From positions 186,001-250,000 of the forward strand of contig NZ_GG688320.1 of the NCBI RefSeq assembly GCF_000156195.1: a stretch of DNA of 64,000 nt, given 5' to 3'. Position numbers and translations under genes: made by a program. The notes under the pieces were generated by a model. It had not been told where the DNA came from, did no database searches, and saw nothing but the letters and a program-made list of their open reading frames with translations. The DNA is from Bacteroides finegoldii DSM 17565 (lineage in GTDB: Bacteria; Bacteroidota; Bacteroidia; Bacteroidales; Bacteroidaceae). Shown piece after piece: positions 1 through 8,409 of the stretch (position 1 is its first letter; each line of letters begins with the position of its first letter).

Positions 1-1736
1 ATCTTTCTTCCGATCCGATACAAACCGGTTTCAACGTATACAGAGACGGGAAGAAATTGACAGACACTCCCATCACTGTCAGCACCCTGTTCCGTGATAA
101 GAATAACAGTCAGGAAACGGCTGTTTACGAAGTGCGTCCTGTTCTAAAAGGAAAGGAGACGCATCACATTGACGGTACATACACATTCCCGGAAAACGCG
201 CCTCTCGGCTATCTGGAAATTCCCCTGCAAAAACCGGCAGACGGAATAACTCCGGCAGGTGATACCTACACGTACAGTCCCAATGATGCTTCCATCGGTG
301 ACGTAGACGGTGACGGCGAATACGAAATTATCCTCAAATGGGACCCCAGCAATTCACACGACAATTCACATGAAGGCTATACAGGCGAAGTATACATCGA
401 TTGTTACCGAATGAACGGAGAACAACTATGGCGTATCAACTTGGGTAAAAACATACGTGCAGGAGCTCATTATACTCAATTCATGGTGTACGATCTGGAT
501 GGCGACGGCAAAGCGGAAGTAGTGATGCGGACTGCCGACGGAACAGTGGACGGAAAAGGAAAAGTAATTGGAAATGCCGATGCAGACTATCGCGAAGCCG
601 GTACCTTTGACCAAAGCAGGAATCAAATGATGAAGCAAGGACGTATTCTGAAAGGCAAAGAATACCTGACTGTTTTTTCAGGAGACACCGGTGAAGCCTT
701 ACATACCATCGACTACATCCCTGCCCGCGGCAACGTTGCCGACTGGGGAGACGCAAAAGGTAACCGAAGCGACCGCTTCCTGGCTTGTGTAGCCTATCTT
801 GACGGAGTACACCCAAGTGTTGTCATGTGCCGAGGCTACTACACGCGTACTGTTCTGGCTGCCTTCGACTGGAACGGAAAAGAACTGAAGAACCGTTGGG
901 TATTCGACAGCAACCATCCCGGATGTGAGCAGTACGCCGGACAAGGAAACCACAATCTGCGTGTAGGCGATGTGGATGGTGACGGATGCGACGAAATCAT
1001 TTACGGTTCCTGTGCTATCGACCACAACGGCAAAGGACTTTATTCTACCCGAATGGGACATGGAGACGCCATCCACCTGACACATTTCGACCCTTCCCGT
1101 AAAGGTCTGCAAGTATGGGACTGCCACGAAAACAAACGTGACGGAAGTACGTACAGAGATGCCGCCACCGGAGAAGTGTTGTTTCAGCTAAAAAGCAATA
1201 CCGATGTAGGACGTTGTATGGGCACCGACATTGACCCGACTCATCCGGGTGTGGAAATGTGGTCAGGAGATTCACAAGGAATTCGAAACGTAAAAGGAGA
1301 AATCATAGCCCCTAAAATGAGAAATATGCCGACCAATATGGCTGTCTGGTGGGATGGAGACCTATTACGCGAACTATTGGATAGAAACATGATTATTAAA
1401 TACGACTGGGAAAATAAAAAGTTTGCTCCGCTTGTCAAATTCACAGGAACTCTTTTCAACAATGGAACGAAATCGAATCCTTGTCTGCAAGGTGACATTA
1501 TAGGCGACTGGCGGGAAGAAGTACTCGTACACTCCGAGGACAACGCTTCTCTCCGGCTCTACGTTTCGACTATCCCGACCGAATACAGATTCCACACCTT
1601 CCTTGAAGAACCGATATACAGAATCAGTATCGCTACCCAAAATGTAGGCTATAACCAGCCAACACAACCGGGATTCTATTTCGGACCGGACCTTATAAAG
1701 ATGAAAGGTACTTTCAGAGGATATCAATTCAAGTAA
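1..1736 (+). CDS. PL11 rhamnogalacturonan lyase, 5' end outside window
   Basis: The frame is open from the first bases of the window, so the N-terminus is missing; the TTG at 57 is internal. The product is a polysaccharide lyase family 11 enzyme, which cuts the rhamnosyl-galacturonate bonds of rhamnogalacturonan I by beta-elimination. Visible support: repeated Ca-binding-like blade motifs (DVDGDGEYEI, DLDGDGKAEV, DVDGDGCDEI), a conserved GTRDIDP-type region (TDIDPTHPGVEMWS) and a C-terminal GDWREEVL stretch, as in YesW/YesX-type beta-propeller lyases. It matches the second PL11 at 25473-27560 motif by motif. The first visible residues (GFNVYRDGKKL) look like the end of the FN3-like N-terminal domain seen in that paralogue. 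Localisation cannot be judged without the signal peptide. Family assignment is secure; exo versus endo action is not visible. Confidence 0.93.
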   Translation, partial: LSSDPIQTGFNVYRDGKKLTDTPITVSTLFRDKNNSQETAVYEVRPVLKGKETHHIDGTYTFPENAPLGYLEIPLQKPADGITPAGDTYTYSPNDASIGDVDGDGEYEIILKWDPSNSHDNSHEGYTGEVYIDCYRMNGEQLWRINLGKNIRAGAHYTQFMVYDLDGDGKAEVVMRTADGTVDGKGKVIGNADADYREAGTFDQSRNQMMKQGRILKGKEYLTVFSGDTGEALHTIDYIPARGNVADWGDAKGNRSDRFLACVAYLDGVHPSVVMCRGYYTRTVLAAFDWNGKELKNRWVFDSNHPGCEQYAGQGNHNLRVGDVDGDGCDEIIYGSCAIDHNGKGLYSTRMGHGDAIHLTHFDPSRKGLQVWDCHENKRDGSTYRDAATGEVLFQLKSNTDVGRCMGTDIDPTHPGVEMWSGDSQGIRNVKGEIIAPKMRNMPTNMAVWWDGDLLRELLDRNMIIKYDWENKKFAPLVKFTGTLFNNGTKSNPCLQGDIIGDWREEVLVHSEDNASLRLYVSTIPTEYRFHTFLEEPIYRISIATQNVGYNQPTQPGFYFGPDLIKMKGTFRGYQFK

Positions 1737-1813
1737 GTGTTATACTAAAAGTATCAGCGCCAACCACAAATACACATCTCTTGCCCTTGGTATTTTACTA
1801 TACGAAGGGCAGA

Positions 1814-1846
1814 TTTGTTTAAAATCCAAAGAAATAACTATCTTTG
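1814..1846 (+). promoter_or_regulatory. Bacteroides-type promoter of the chimeric gene
   Basis: TTTG (1814-1817), 21 bp, then TATCTTTG (1839-1846), which is the classical -33/-7 arrangement. Transcription would start near 1853, which rules out the TTG at 1844 and supports the ATG at 1874 as start. It lacks the locus operator described for the other promoters. Confidence 0.75.
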
Positions 1847-1873
1847 CCTGCATATAACACATATAAATCCACT

Positions 1874-3370
1874 ATGAAGAAGAATACATTCCTTATATTA
1901 TCGCTTTTATTGCTTTATCTCTATCCACTGTCGGCCTCCGTGGAAATTCGCTCCAATAAGCTGACTACCGGAGATGGATTAGCAAATAATTCGACCCGCT
2001 ATATGATGCAGGACAGTAAAGGATTTATCTGGCTGGGAACTCTCAACGGATTAAGTTATTATGACGGCAATTCTTTCGCATGGAATGATTTGTATGAAAT
2101 CGTAGCGCGTGCCAATATGTTCCTCAGCAAAACGGACGGTGTTACTTTCTCCGACGAAAAGATAAAGAATCAGTTTATCGGTGAAGCCAAATTCCTCCGG
2201 GCATTGGCTTACTTCGACCTGGTTCGTTACTTCGGACATATCCCCATCGTATTGGAACCTGTATCGGTGAATGAAGCAATGACCATCAAACAGTCAAAAC
2301 AAGTCGATGTTTACGAGACCGCAATTGTCCCCGATCTGGAAGATGCAGTGAGAAAGCTGGTAGACACTCCCTTGAATTATCAGGGAAACAATGCTTCTGC
2401 CGGACGCGCCACCTTAGCCGCTGCCAAATCGTTGCTGGGACGTGTTTATCTGACAATGGCAGGATATCCCGTGCAAGACGAATCCAAGAAAGCATTGGCG
2501 GAACAGCTATTCAGTGAGGTGATAGACTATGCCCGCGCCAATAATAAATATTGGGCACAAACGGGTGACGAATGGCAGAAAGTGTGGATCAGCGACAATG
2601 ATAACAAATACCATATTTTTGAAATTCAATACATAGCTTCCAAAAACTATGGTAATCCGATGGTGTTCAACTCGGTTCCGCAAGTGAATGATTCGTATAC
2701 AAAACTGGAAATGTCCGGTAATAGAATATGGTGTGAAGCCAGACTGGCAGGACGTTTCAAATTAATGGATACGGAAGGGGTGTCTTTGGATATACGTTGT
2801 CCGAGCACGATTTACACGGATGATTTCGTGGATGACGACGGTGTGCCTTATACGGGCGGTCCTTTCTTCCAGAAGTTCTTTGAACATAAGATGAAACGCA
2901 AGATGCTAGGTTACGAAGATATTGATGCACAGATTGCAGACCGTACCTATTTCCCTATCAATTATCCGATAATCCGTCTTGAAGATGTAATGTTGATGTA
3001 TGCCGAAATTGTAGGACCTACCGATAAAGCAAAATCATTGGTCGATGATATTTGCGAACGTGCCGGTGTCCCAACCGTACCCGATCATGTTACTCCCGAA
3101 GAATTTGCCGAAATTGTAGACTGGCAACGCCGTCTTGAACTGGCTTCCGAAGGCATCCGCTGGCATGACCTCGTACGCCAAAACCGTTATGTAGAGGTAT
3201 TGCAGGAAATGTTTAAGTTTAATGGCTCGGACGAGAACGGCGTGATTAGCAAACCGGAAACATACGAACTATATAAATTGGTTACAAAAGACTCATATAT
3301 CTATCCGATACCCGACTCGCAAATGAAGGTAAAAGAAGGGCTATATGAACAAAATAAAGGATATAATTAG
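1874..3370 (+). pseudogene. In-frame chimera: HTCS N-terminus fused to SusD C-terminus
   Basis: Residues 1-68 from the ATG at 1874 are the signal peptide and first propeller motif of a hybrid two-component regulator (TGDGLANNSTRYMMQDSKGF, then NGLSYYDGNSF). They align closely with the intact HTCS at 19203-23537 (DGLPNNSIRYIYQDTKGF, NGLSRYDGNSF). From base 2078 (AWNDLYEIVARANMF) the protein is a SusD/RagB outer-membrane glycan-binding protein through its normal C-terminus (PIPDSQMKVKEGLY). About 100 SusD N-terminal residues, including the lipobox Cys, and nearly all of the HTCS are absent. The frame stays open across the join and no insertion sequence is present. The product would be exported by a Sec signal but not lipidated and has no adjacent SusC, so function is doubtful. 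I infer a deletion of several kb; an assembly misjoin is the alternative. Confidence 0.85.
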
Positions 3371-3408
3371 ACGATACAATACCGGCATTCATTTATTAAA
3401 AGGTTGAT

Positions 3409-3454
3409 AAGAAAAGTCCTCCGGTCTGGTTCTACGGATCGGAGGACTTTTCTT
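3409..3454 (+). terminator. Strong bidirectional hairpin terminator
   Basis: A perfect 15-bp inverted repeat (AAGAAAAGTCCTCCG at 3409-3423, its complement at 3440-3454) with a 16-nt loop that can pair further, followed by a T/A-rich tail. It lies 38 bp after the chimera stop. Confidence 0.85.
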
Positions 3455-3943
3455 TATTATTATATTTTTCTTTATTATATAAGGTTTACTTGTATCAATT
3501 CCCCTTAGCTTTGGAACGTAAAGACCGTATGCTTTATCGGAAACATATAGACGAGGTAAGCACTTCTCCCGCACAAACTAATCATTGCATACCGTAATAC
3601 TAATAAAGTCTCCTAATAGAATTAAGATATTACACTTGAGCAACCTCAATAATACACAAGTGTAACCATTAAGTCAGACTTGTGCATCATCACGGTTGCC
3701 CAACAGCAACAGACTAATCGTAAACAAGCAGAATAATATAGAAGTAACAGGCTGATGAACAGACTGTTATCCAGAAAGTGCAATTTTATTTCCAAAAAGA
3801 GCGAAAACGACCTTATGTTTTCTGTAAACTTACTTTAATTTAGGGGCATTTTCATCATTAAGTATCTGATTATAAGCGATGTGACATTTTTGTTTTTCCC
3901 CGTATAAAACTTAAAATAAAGACAATTTTGTTGCACTGAAGAA
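3455..3943. other. Long AT-rich intergenic region without a gene
   Basis: I see no credible coding sequence. The only structure is a 9-bp inverted repeat (TTACACTTG 3630-3638, CAAGTGTAA 3657-3665), with an overlapping alternative pairing of GAGCAACC (3638-3645) and GGTTGCCC (3694-3701, 7 of 8). Its role is unknown. The region may be leftover DNA from the rearrangement that made the chimera. Confidence 0.5.
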
Positions 3944-3991
3944 ATAAGAATGGGGAAAACTGTCCTTACATACAGCTTTCCCCATTCTTAT
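3944..3991 (-). terminator. Terminator of the fimbrillin-like operon
   Basis: Perfect 15-bp inverted repeat (3944-3958 and 3977-3991), extended by CTGT/ACAG after one mismatch, with an 8-nt loop. It lies 17 bp past the stop of the 4009-4782 gene. Confidence 0.85.
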
Positions 3992-4008
3992 AAGAAATGA
4001 ATCTTCTT

Positions 4009-4782
4009 TTATTTTCCTATGGCACCAGCCCAGTCTTTGGCAAAGCGGAAATTACCGATATTTCCTTTAAACCCATTACGGTTTCTGAGTGCGACAGACT
4101 TCAGACCTGCTTTCAAAGCACCTTCTTCACCAGTAACTACTATATCTGCTTTTGGCTCGCTCTGTCCCAATTCCGGATCTACAAATAATGAAACTTCATT
4201 CTTCGTATAGTCTACCTTCAAGACCAATAAATGAGTTTTATTATAATCATAAGCCATCGGAGCTTCAGCACGTTCTTTCAACAATCCTACTGCAAATTTG
4301 ATTTTATCATTTCCTTCGCGTCTCACATATACCTGACCACGATTTCCACCACCTACATAACTGGCACTGGCAGCCAAGAAGTCGGCCAAGTTTGTTCCGA
4401 CTTTAGAGAAATTCGCCAGACAGGCAATATAATATGTACCTTTAGAATATACTTTTCCGGATTCAACCAATGAATATACGCTGACACGAGAGCCTTTCAC
4501 ACCTTGCGGAAAACCCAAAGTGATAGATGGCCCCGCTTCACTATATCCCTCATAAGTCAACGCCTTTCCTATCGTAGGGCTTACCGATCCTTCAACCGGT
4601 TTAGAAGTAAAACCACCACACCAAGTATCTACGTTGATAGGCGCTCTTTTATCATTATAAACTGTTTTCTCCAAAACATCACCTTCTTTATAACCTTTCA
4701 ATAGGTCATTCTTAACGATTTGAGCCTGACTGCCTAATGCTACAGCAGCTAAAGCTATTGATACAAATACTTTTTTCATCAT
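4009..4782 (-). CDS. Secreted LamG/concanavalin-like protein of unknown function
   Basis: A 257-residue protein with a Sec signal peptide ending near ALGSQAQ and no lipobox Cys, so probably periplasmic or released. The body is rich in beta-strand-like segments. It includes GKVYSKGTYYIACLANF, a phrase usual in laminin-G/concanavalin-type jelly rolls, and ends in GFKGNIGNFRFAKDW, the final strands seen in such folds. It is the last gene of a minus-strand operon behind three fimbrillin-like lipoproteins (18 bp after the previous stop) and is followed directly by a strong terminator. By position it may bind carbohydrate or cap the fimbrillin-like proteins, but no catalytic motif is visible. I cannot assign a function; the fold call itself is tentative. 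Confidence 0.7.
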   Translation of the reverse strand: MMKKVFVSIALAAVALGSQAQIVKNDLLKGYKEGDVLEKTVYNDKRAPINVDTWCGGFTSKPVEGSVSPTIGKALTYEGYSEAGPSITLGFPQGVKGSRVSVYSLVESGKVYSKGTYYIACLANFSKVGTNLADFLAASASYVGGGNRGQVYVRREGNDKIKFAVGLLKERAEAPMAYDYNKTHLLVLKVDYTKNEVSLFVDPELGQSEPKADIVVTGEEGALKAGLKSVALRNRNGFKGNIGNFRFAKDWAGAIGK

Positions 4783-4800
4783 TTTCTTATATTAATTCAT

Positions 4801-6402
4801 TCAAAAAGCAAAAGTAAAACGAAGATATGCCGTTCTAGTAGACTTATAGGCTCTAGCTTCCTTGATACTTTTTTCTGTTACTTTACTATTGTATGCATAC
4901 ATCATTTGGTTGTTAAATTCAGTACTTGACCAATAACCTAGTTGTTTATCATTAAGTACAAAATCCATTTCCTTTTGCTGCATTATTTCTAGCTTCTGAT
5001 TCACTATATCCTTATTTTTATAAAGTATAGCCAATTCCTGAATAGAAGGAATAAACCAGTTTGTCGTCATTTCAGGTAGTAAACAATTATCACGATATCC
5101 CTGTAAACTTCCAATATTAATATATTCAGATCCAGGTGCTTGTTTTACTATAGTTTCTATTACCTTTATGTTATTATATCCAAGCATTTTTTCAAACTTA
5201 CTTGAAATTCCATAATCTGCTATTTGCACATTGAAAAAAGAACTCTGCAAAGATAATGTTTCAAACCATTTACCAAACTCTATACTTTTCTTTTCCGTCT
5301 CCCAATAAATACGTTCATCTTCTCCATCAGTCAAAGCAACAACAAAAGCATGATTACATGCAGGATAGTCACGTTTCAATGCATCTTTAGTCACATCTCC
5401 ATATTCACCCTCATATAATTCAGAAGGAAAAGTTTTTCCCACATAATAAACCACACCAATACATCCTTTGACCGGAGGATTTTCATCTGTCACAGAGACA
5501 ATGTTACCATCTGCATAATAAAAATCACCCACCTGCAAATGATGTTTCTTTTCCTGATGACCACCATCAACAACGAAGCGTTTATATTTGCCTTGTTCCA
5601 TTTTACCTTCTGTCACTAGTGAACATTTCTTTCCATTATAATACCCTGTAATCGTTTCTGCAGACGACGGTTTTCTCAACAAGCGATACTCATCCTTAGC
5701 TGCATCATAATAAGGCAATATTTTCTCCTCTCCTATCTCAAACGAAATACTCGCCGGATTCGGTTTCGCAATATAAGGAGTTTCTTCCGGAAGTACCGTT
5801 CCCTCTGCATCCGTAAATAGATAATGTGTAGAAGGCAACTTCACCACAACCAGACTCATACGATGCGATAATTGAAAACTCAATGAATAATTTCCATTTT
5901 CACCAATTAGCTCCGTCTTACCCGAAGTCATTAAATCCTGTTTTGCGTACTCTTTCTGGTCACTTTGTGCATTAGTCAAATTCCAACTATCTACAAGAGG
6001 AGCAAAGAAATCCTCTCCCTGCAAATCAGTTTTACCCGTCATATCTGCTTGATAAGGATAATACGCATAAAATACTACGCCTTCCAAGCTTTCATCATAT
6101 AATATCGGCTTACCCGACCAACTAGAACCATTGTAAGTGAGCAGCATATTATTTATTTCATCCATAATCACACCATCCTTCACTGCGAACAGTCCTAATT
6201 GATCACCCTGCGTGAAGGTAGTCACAAATCCGTCGTCAACCGTGCGCGTCTGCGATTCACTACTTACCAACCCTGTATCAGCCACATTCAATACAACCAG
6301 ATTTTGCTGATTTACTTGTGTTTCTTCATCCTGTGAGCAGCTTGCACAACCCAATGCCAACACTGCCAACAACAGCTTTTGTATAAATTTATATTGTTTC
6401 AT
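4801..6402 (-). CDS. Fimbrillin-like lipoprotein with C-terminal Lcl/DUF1566-like domain
   Basis: 533 residues. The signal peptide ends in LGCASCSQ, a type II lipobox. Residues about 50-300 show the fimbrillin (Mfa/FimA-like) pattern common in Bacteroides: TRTVDDG, TFTQGDQLGLFAV, VVFYAYYPYQ, then a SHRMSLVVVKLP strand. The C-terminal part has WFIPSIQEL and YWSSTEF, typical of the Lcl/DUF1566 fold. It is a clear paralogue of the protein at 37603-39228, sharing FYAYYPY, the DYPACNHAFVVAL/DYPNCKHGLVLAL block and YWSST. It is third in the operon starting at 8300. Fimbrillin-family proteins are known as pilins or surface anchors. Here, coregulation with the pectin locus suggests a surface glycan-binding role (inference). 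Confidence 0.82.
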   Translation of the reverse strand: MKQYKFIQKLLLAVLALGCASCSQDEETQVNQQNLVVLNVADTGLVSSESQTRTVDDGFVTTFTQGDQLGLFAVKDGVIMDEINNMLLTYNGSSWSGKPILYDESLEGVVFYAYYPYQADMTGKTDLQGEDFFAPLVDSWNLTNAQSDQKEYAKQDLMTSGKTELIGENGNYSLSFQLSHRMSLVVVKLPSTHYLFTDAEGTVLPEETPYIAKPNPASISFEIGEEKILPYYDAAKDEYRLLRKPSSAETITGYYNGKKCSLVTEGKMEQGKYKRFVVDGGHQEKKHHLQVGDFYYADGNIVSVTDENPPVKGCIGVVYYVGKTFPSELYEGEYGDVTKDALKRDYPACNHAFVVALTDGEDERIYWETEKKSIEFGKWFETLSLQSSFFNVQIADYGISSKFEKMLGYNNIKVIETIVKQAPGSEYINIGSLQGYRDNCLLPEMTTNWFIPSIQELAILYKNKDIVNQKLEIMQQKEMDFVLNDKQLGYWSSTEFNNQMMYAYNSKVTEKSIKEARAYKSTRTAYLRFTFAF

Positions 6403-6424
6403 ATCCGATTCTTAGTTTTGAATA

Positions 6425-7315
6425 TTACTCTGCATCATCAGTTCCTTCCACTGATTCATCATCACCATCCCATGACGCTGAATTCTTCTCTACTTCCACC
6501 ACGAGTCCCGGTTTTCCTACTCCTACATTATATGTATACTGGTGTCCGCTTTCCAAAATTCCTTCACCATTGCCCGGTGTATGGGCAAACTTTCTCCCAT
6601 CTTTCAACTCTACCTGAAAAAACAATTTACCTGACATATCCTGAGGAACCGTCAACATCTGATAAGAAGCGACATAATCTTTTCTAACCTCCGATACAAA
6701 CGGATGCATCACGGAAGTCTCCACACCCTCTGCAGGGCTGATCTTCCCTTCGGAAACAGTTGCTTTTGTCACAGTTCTTACAGTAAATACCGCACCTTCC
6801 AAATCTGTCTCTGATACCGTATCGTCATCTCCTTTTACATTAATAATCAACTTAACCGTTCCATGACGGAAAGTAAGTTTCCGATCGCTACGGAATTTCA
6901 TCTTTTCATACGCATAAAGGAAATCCGCCTGATTGTACGCCTCTTCAGTAGTCTGATCTTCCGGTACAGTCCATCCGGTCAGCAATGTCTCCGAAGCCGG
7001 ATACCAGGCAAATAAAGTCTCTTCCTCCGTAGTTGTGTACCAATAAAGAGGATCGTTATTCTTGGCTGTCATTTCCTTGGAAGCCGAAACCTCATATAAT
7101 TTCTGCGTAACGCCATCATAAAGAGATATTTCCTCTCCACCATTCCAAGAGGTCTTTTCTCCAATAGCACGGGTAAAGGTCATATCCGCCTTTTCCGCCA
7201 TCAATTCTACCGGATACTTATTATTCTGAAAGTCATCTTCTGCCATATCGGTACACGCTCCGAAGAAACCTGTTACCATCAATAAGCAAGAAAGGGCTAA
7301 TTTATTTCTTTTCAT
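6425..7315 (-). CDS. Fimbrillin-like lipoprotein
   Basis: About 296 residues from the ATG at 7315 (MKRNKLALSC). The longer reading from 7342 adds nine residues without signal-peptide character. The lipobox is FFGAC. The fimbrillin-like pattern is TFTRAIGEKTSWNGGEEISLY, LFAWYPASE, LTFRHGTVKLIINV and a C-terminal GHQYTYNVGV strand, the usual end of such domains. Between its neighbours it is spaced by 22 bp (downstream) and about 34 bp (upstream), so it is cotranscribed. Unlike its downstream neighbour it lacks the Lcl-like domain. It has no counterpart in the second fimbrillin cluster at 37603-40304, which has only two genes. Exact role unknown. Confidence 0.8.
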   Translation of the reverse strand: MKRNKLALSCLLMVTGFFGACTDMAEDDFQNNKYPVELMAEKADMTFTRAIGEKTSWNGGEEISLYDGVTQKLYEVSASKEMTAKNNDPLYWYTTTEEETLFAWYPASETLLTGWTVPEDQTTEEAYNQADFLYAYEKMKFRSDRKLTFRHGTVKLIINVKGDDDTVSETDLEGAVFTVRTVTKATVSEGKISPAEGVETSVMHPFVSEVRKDYVASYQMLTVPQDMSGKLFFQVELKDGRKFAHTPGNGEGILESGHQYTYNVGVGKPGLVVEVEKNSASWDGDDESVEGTDDAE

Positions 7316-7349
7316 ACCGTTCTTTTTTTGAATCCTTATCATGCTTTAT

Positions 7350-8300
7350 TCACTCTGTCACTGACGCTGTCACATCCTTTTCATCTTCCTCAACCCAATC
7401 GGCAATTTCAGCAGTCTTAATAGTCATGGCGGGATTTTCAAATGTCACATTGTAAGGATATGCATGACCGGCCAACAGATTTTGTGCAGGAACATATTCA
7501 GTATAAGTCTCATTATTCATTCTGACTTCCAACAACACACTTTCAGTCATTTCTTGCGGGAACAGGATGATGGAAACATTCATTTCCCCTTCCGACGGTT
7601 TGGCTACATCCACTGTCAACTCAGAATCAGGAGTAGCTCCTTCTTTAGCAACCGCCTCTCCGGTATTCACATCAAATGTACCTTCCAGTTGCAGACTTTT
7701 CAGATGTACAGTCATATCATTCAATGTAGCACCATTCTTTGCTGCGAAACGAAGAATGATTTTAGCCATCCGATGTGTAAAATTAAATGTTACGGGAGAA
7801 TCCGCATATACTTCGGTAGCCTCTGCGAAAAGGAAGTCAATCTGAGGTTGTTTATCGACAGACTGTTCCGCTCCGCTTATTTTCTTTGTTATCACTCCTT
7901 CTTCTCCCGGCAAAGCACCGTTCTCTCCCTGATAAGGATAATACGCCGCCAATGTGTATGCGCCATCACCCTTCAAACGGATATTGTTATCCACAGAACC
8001 TTCGTTCACAACACGGAATGCATTGCCATTGTCTTTACGATACTGAATATTGATATAAGTATCGACTGCATTACCACTCGTCGGTCCGTCCACAGTGACT
8101 CCGATACGGTCGTCAGCTCCCCAGTTTGAGCCGACAGCACGGGTATTCTGAACATCAGTCGCATCATTGATAGTTCCCAAAATCTCGATTGGATTATAAG
8201 CACGGTCCGCTTTTCCCGATTCATCATCACTACAAGCTGTAAAAGCCAATGATACTGCCATAGCGACAGCCAGATACATGTTTTTCATTGATGTCTTCAT
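7350..8300 (-). CDS. Fimbrillin-like lipoprotein, first gene of operon
   Basis: 316 residues. The signal peptide and lipobox end in LAFTACSDD. Fimbrillin-type features: TRAVGSNWGADDRIGVTV, TLAAYYPYQGE, FNFTHRMAKIILRF, and a C-terminal GHAYPYNVTFE strand followed by a short acidic tail. It parallels the protein at 39288-40304 (TRATDTQWEVGDSIGIS, LSFNHKMSRLKVEF, ILLPQTV), so the two clusters start with orthologous-looking paralogues. It is the promoter-proximal gene of the 8300-to-4009 operon and is headed by the shared locus operator. This argues for expression during pectin growth rather than a housekeeping pilus. The start at 8300 is chosen; Met5 (8288) is also possible. Confidence 0.82.
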   Translation of the reverse strand: MKTSMKNMYLAVAMAVSLAFTACSDDESGKADRAYNPIEILGTINDATDVQNTRAVGSNWGADDRIGVTVDGPTSGNAVDTYINIQYRKDNGNAFRVVNEGSVDNNIRLKGDGAYTLAAYYPYQGENGALPGEEGVITKKISGAEQSVDKQPQIDFLFAEATEVYADSPVTFNFTHRMAKIILRFAAKNGATLNDMTVHLKSLQLEGTFDVNTGEAVAKEGATPDSELTVDVAKPSEGEMNVSIILFPQEMTESVLLEVRMNNETYTEYVPAQNLLAGHAYPYNVTFENPAMTIKTAEIADWVEEDEKDVTASVTE

Positions 8301-8331
8301 TTTTAAGTTATTATTTTCCGATTGTTTTTTG

Positions 8332-8381
8332 CAAATGTAAGCCTACTTATCGAAGTGCACAATGGACGATTGTACGCAAAT
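8332..8381 (-). promoter_or_regulatory. Promoter and HTCS-type operator, fimbrillin-like operon
   Basis: Read on the minus strand, the -7 box is TACATTTG (8332-8339). The operator box on the plus strand begins AATGGACGATTGTACGCAAA at 8361, that is 22 bp from the -7 box. A TTG (8360-8362) lies where the -33 is expected. The same box with the same spacing occurs at 9743-9792. Confidence 0.75.
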
Positions 8382-8409
8382 GACTTGGTAATCATCCATT
8401 GCTTCCCCT

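Noticed and set aside
57-59. TTG as start codon of the first PL11 gene
   Set aside because: The frame is open to the window edge and the upstream codons continue the family sequence, so the gene is cut by the window.
1844-1846. TTG start for the chimeric gene
   Set aside because: It lies inside the -7 box of its own promoter; the ATG at 1874 begins a normal signal peptide.
1844-3370. A natural sensor protein using a SusD domain
   Set aside because: Only 68 residues of the regulator remain, without kinase, membrane or DNA-binding parts, so a deletion scar is simpler.
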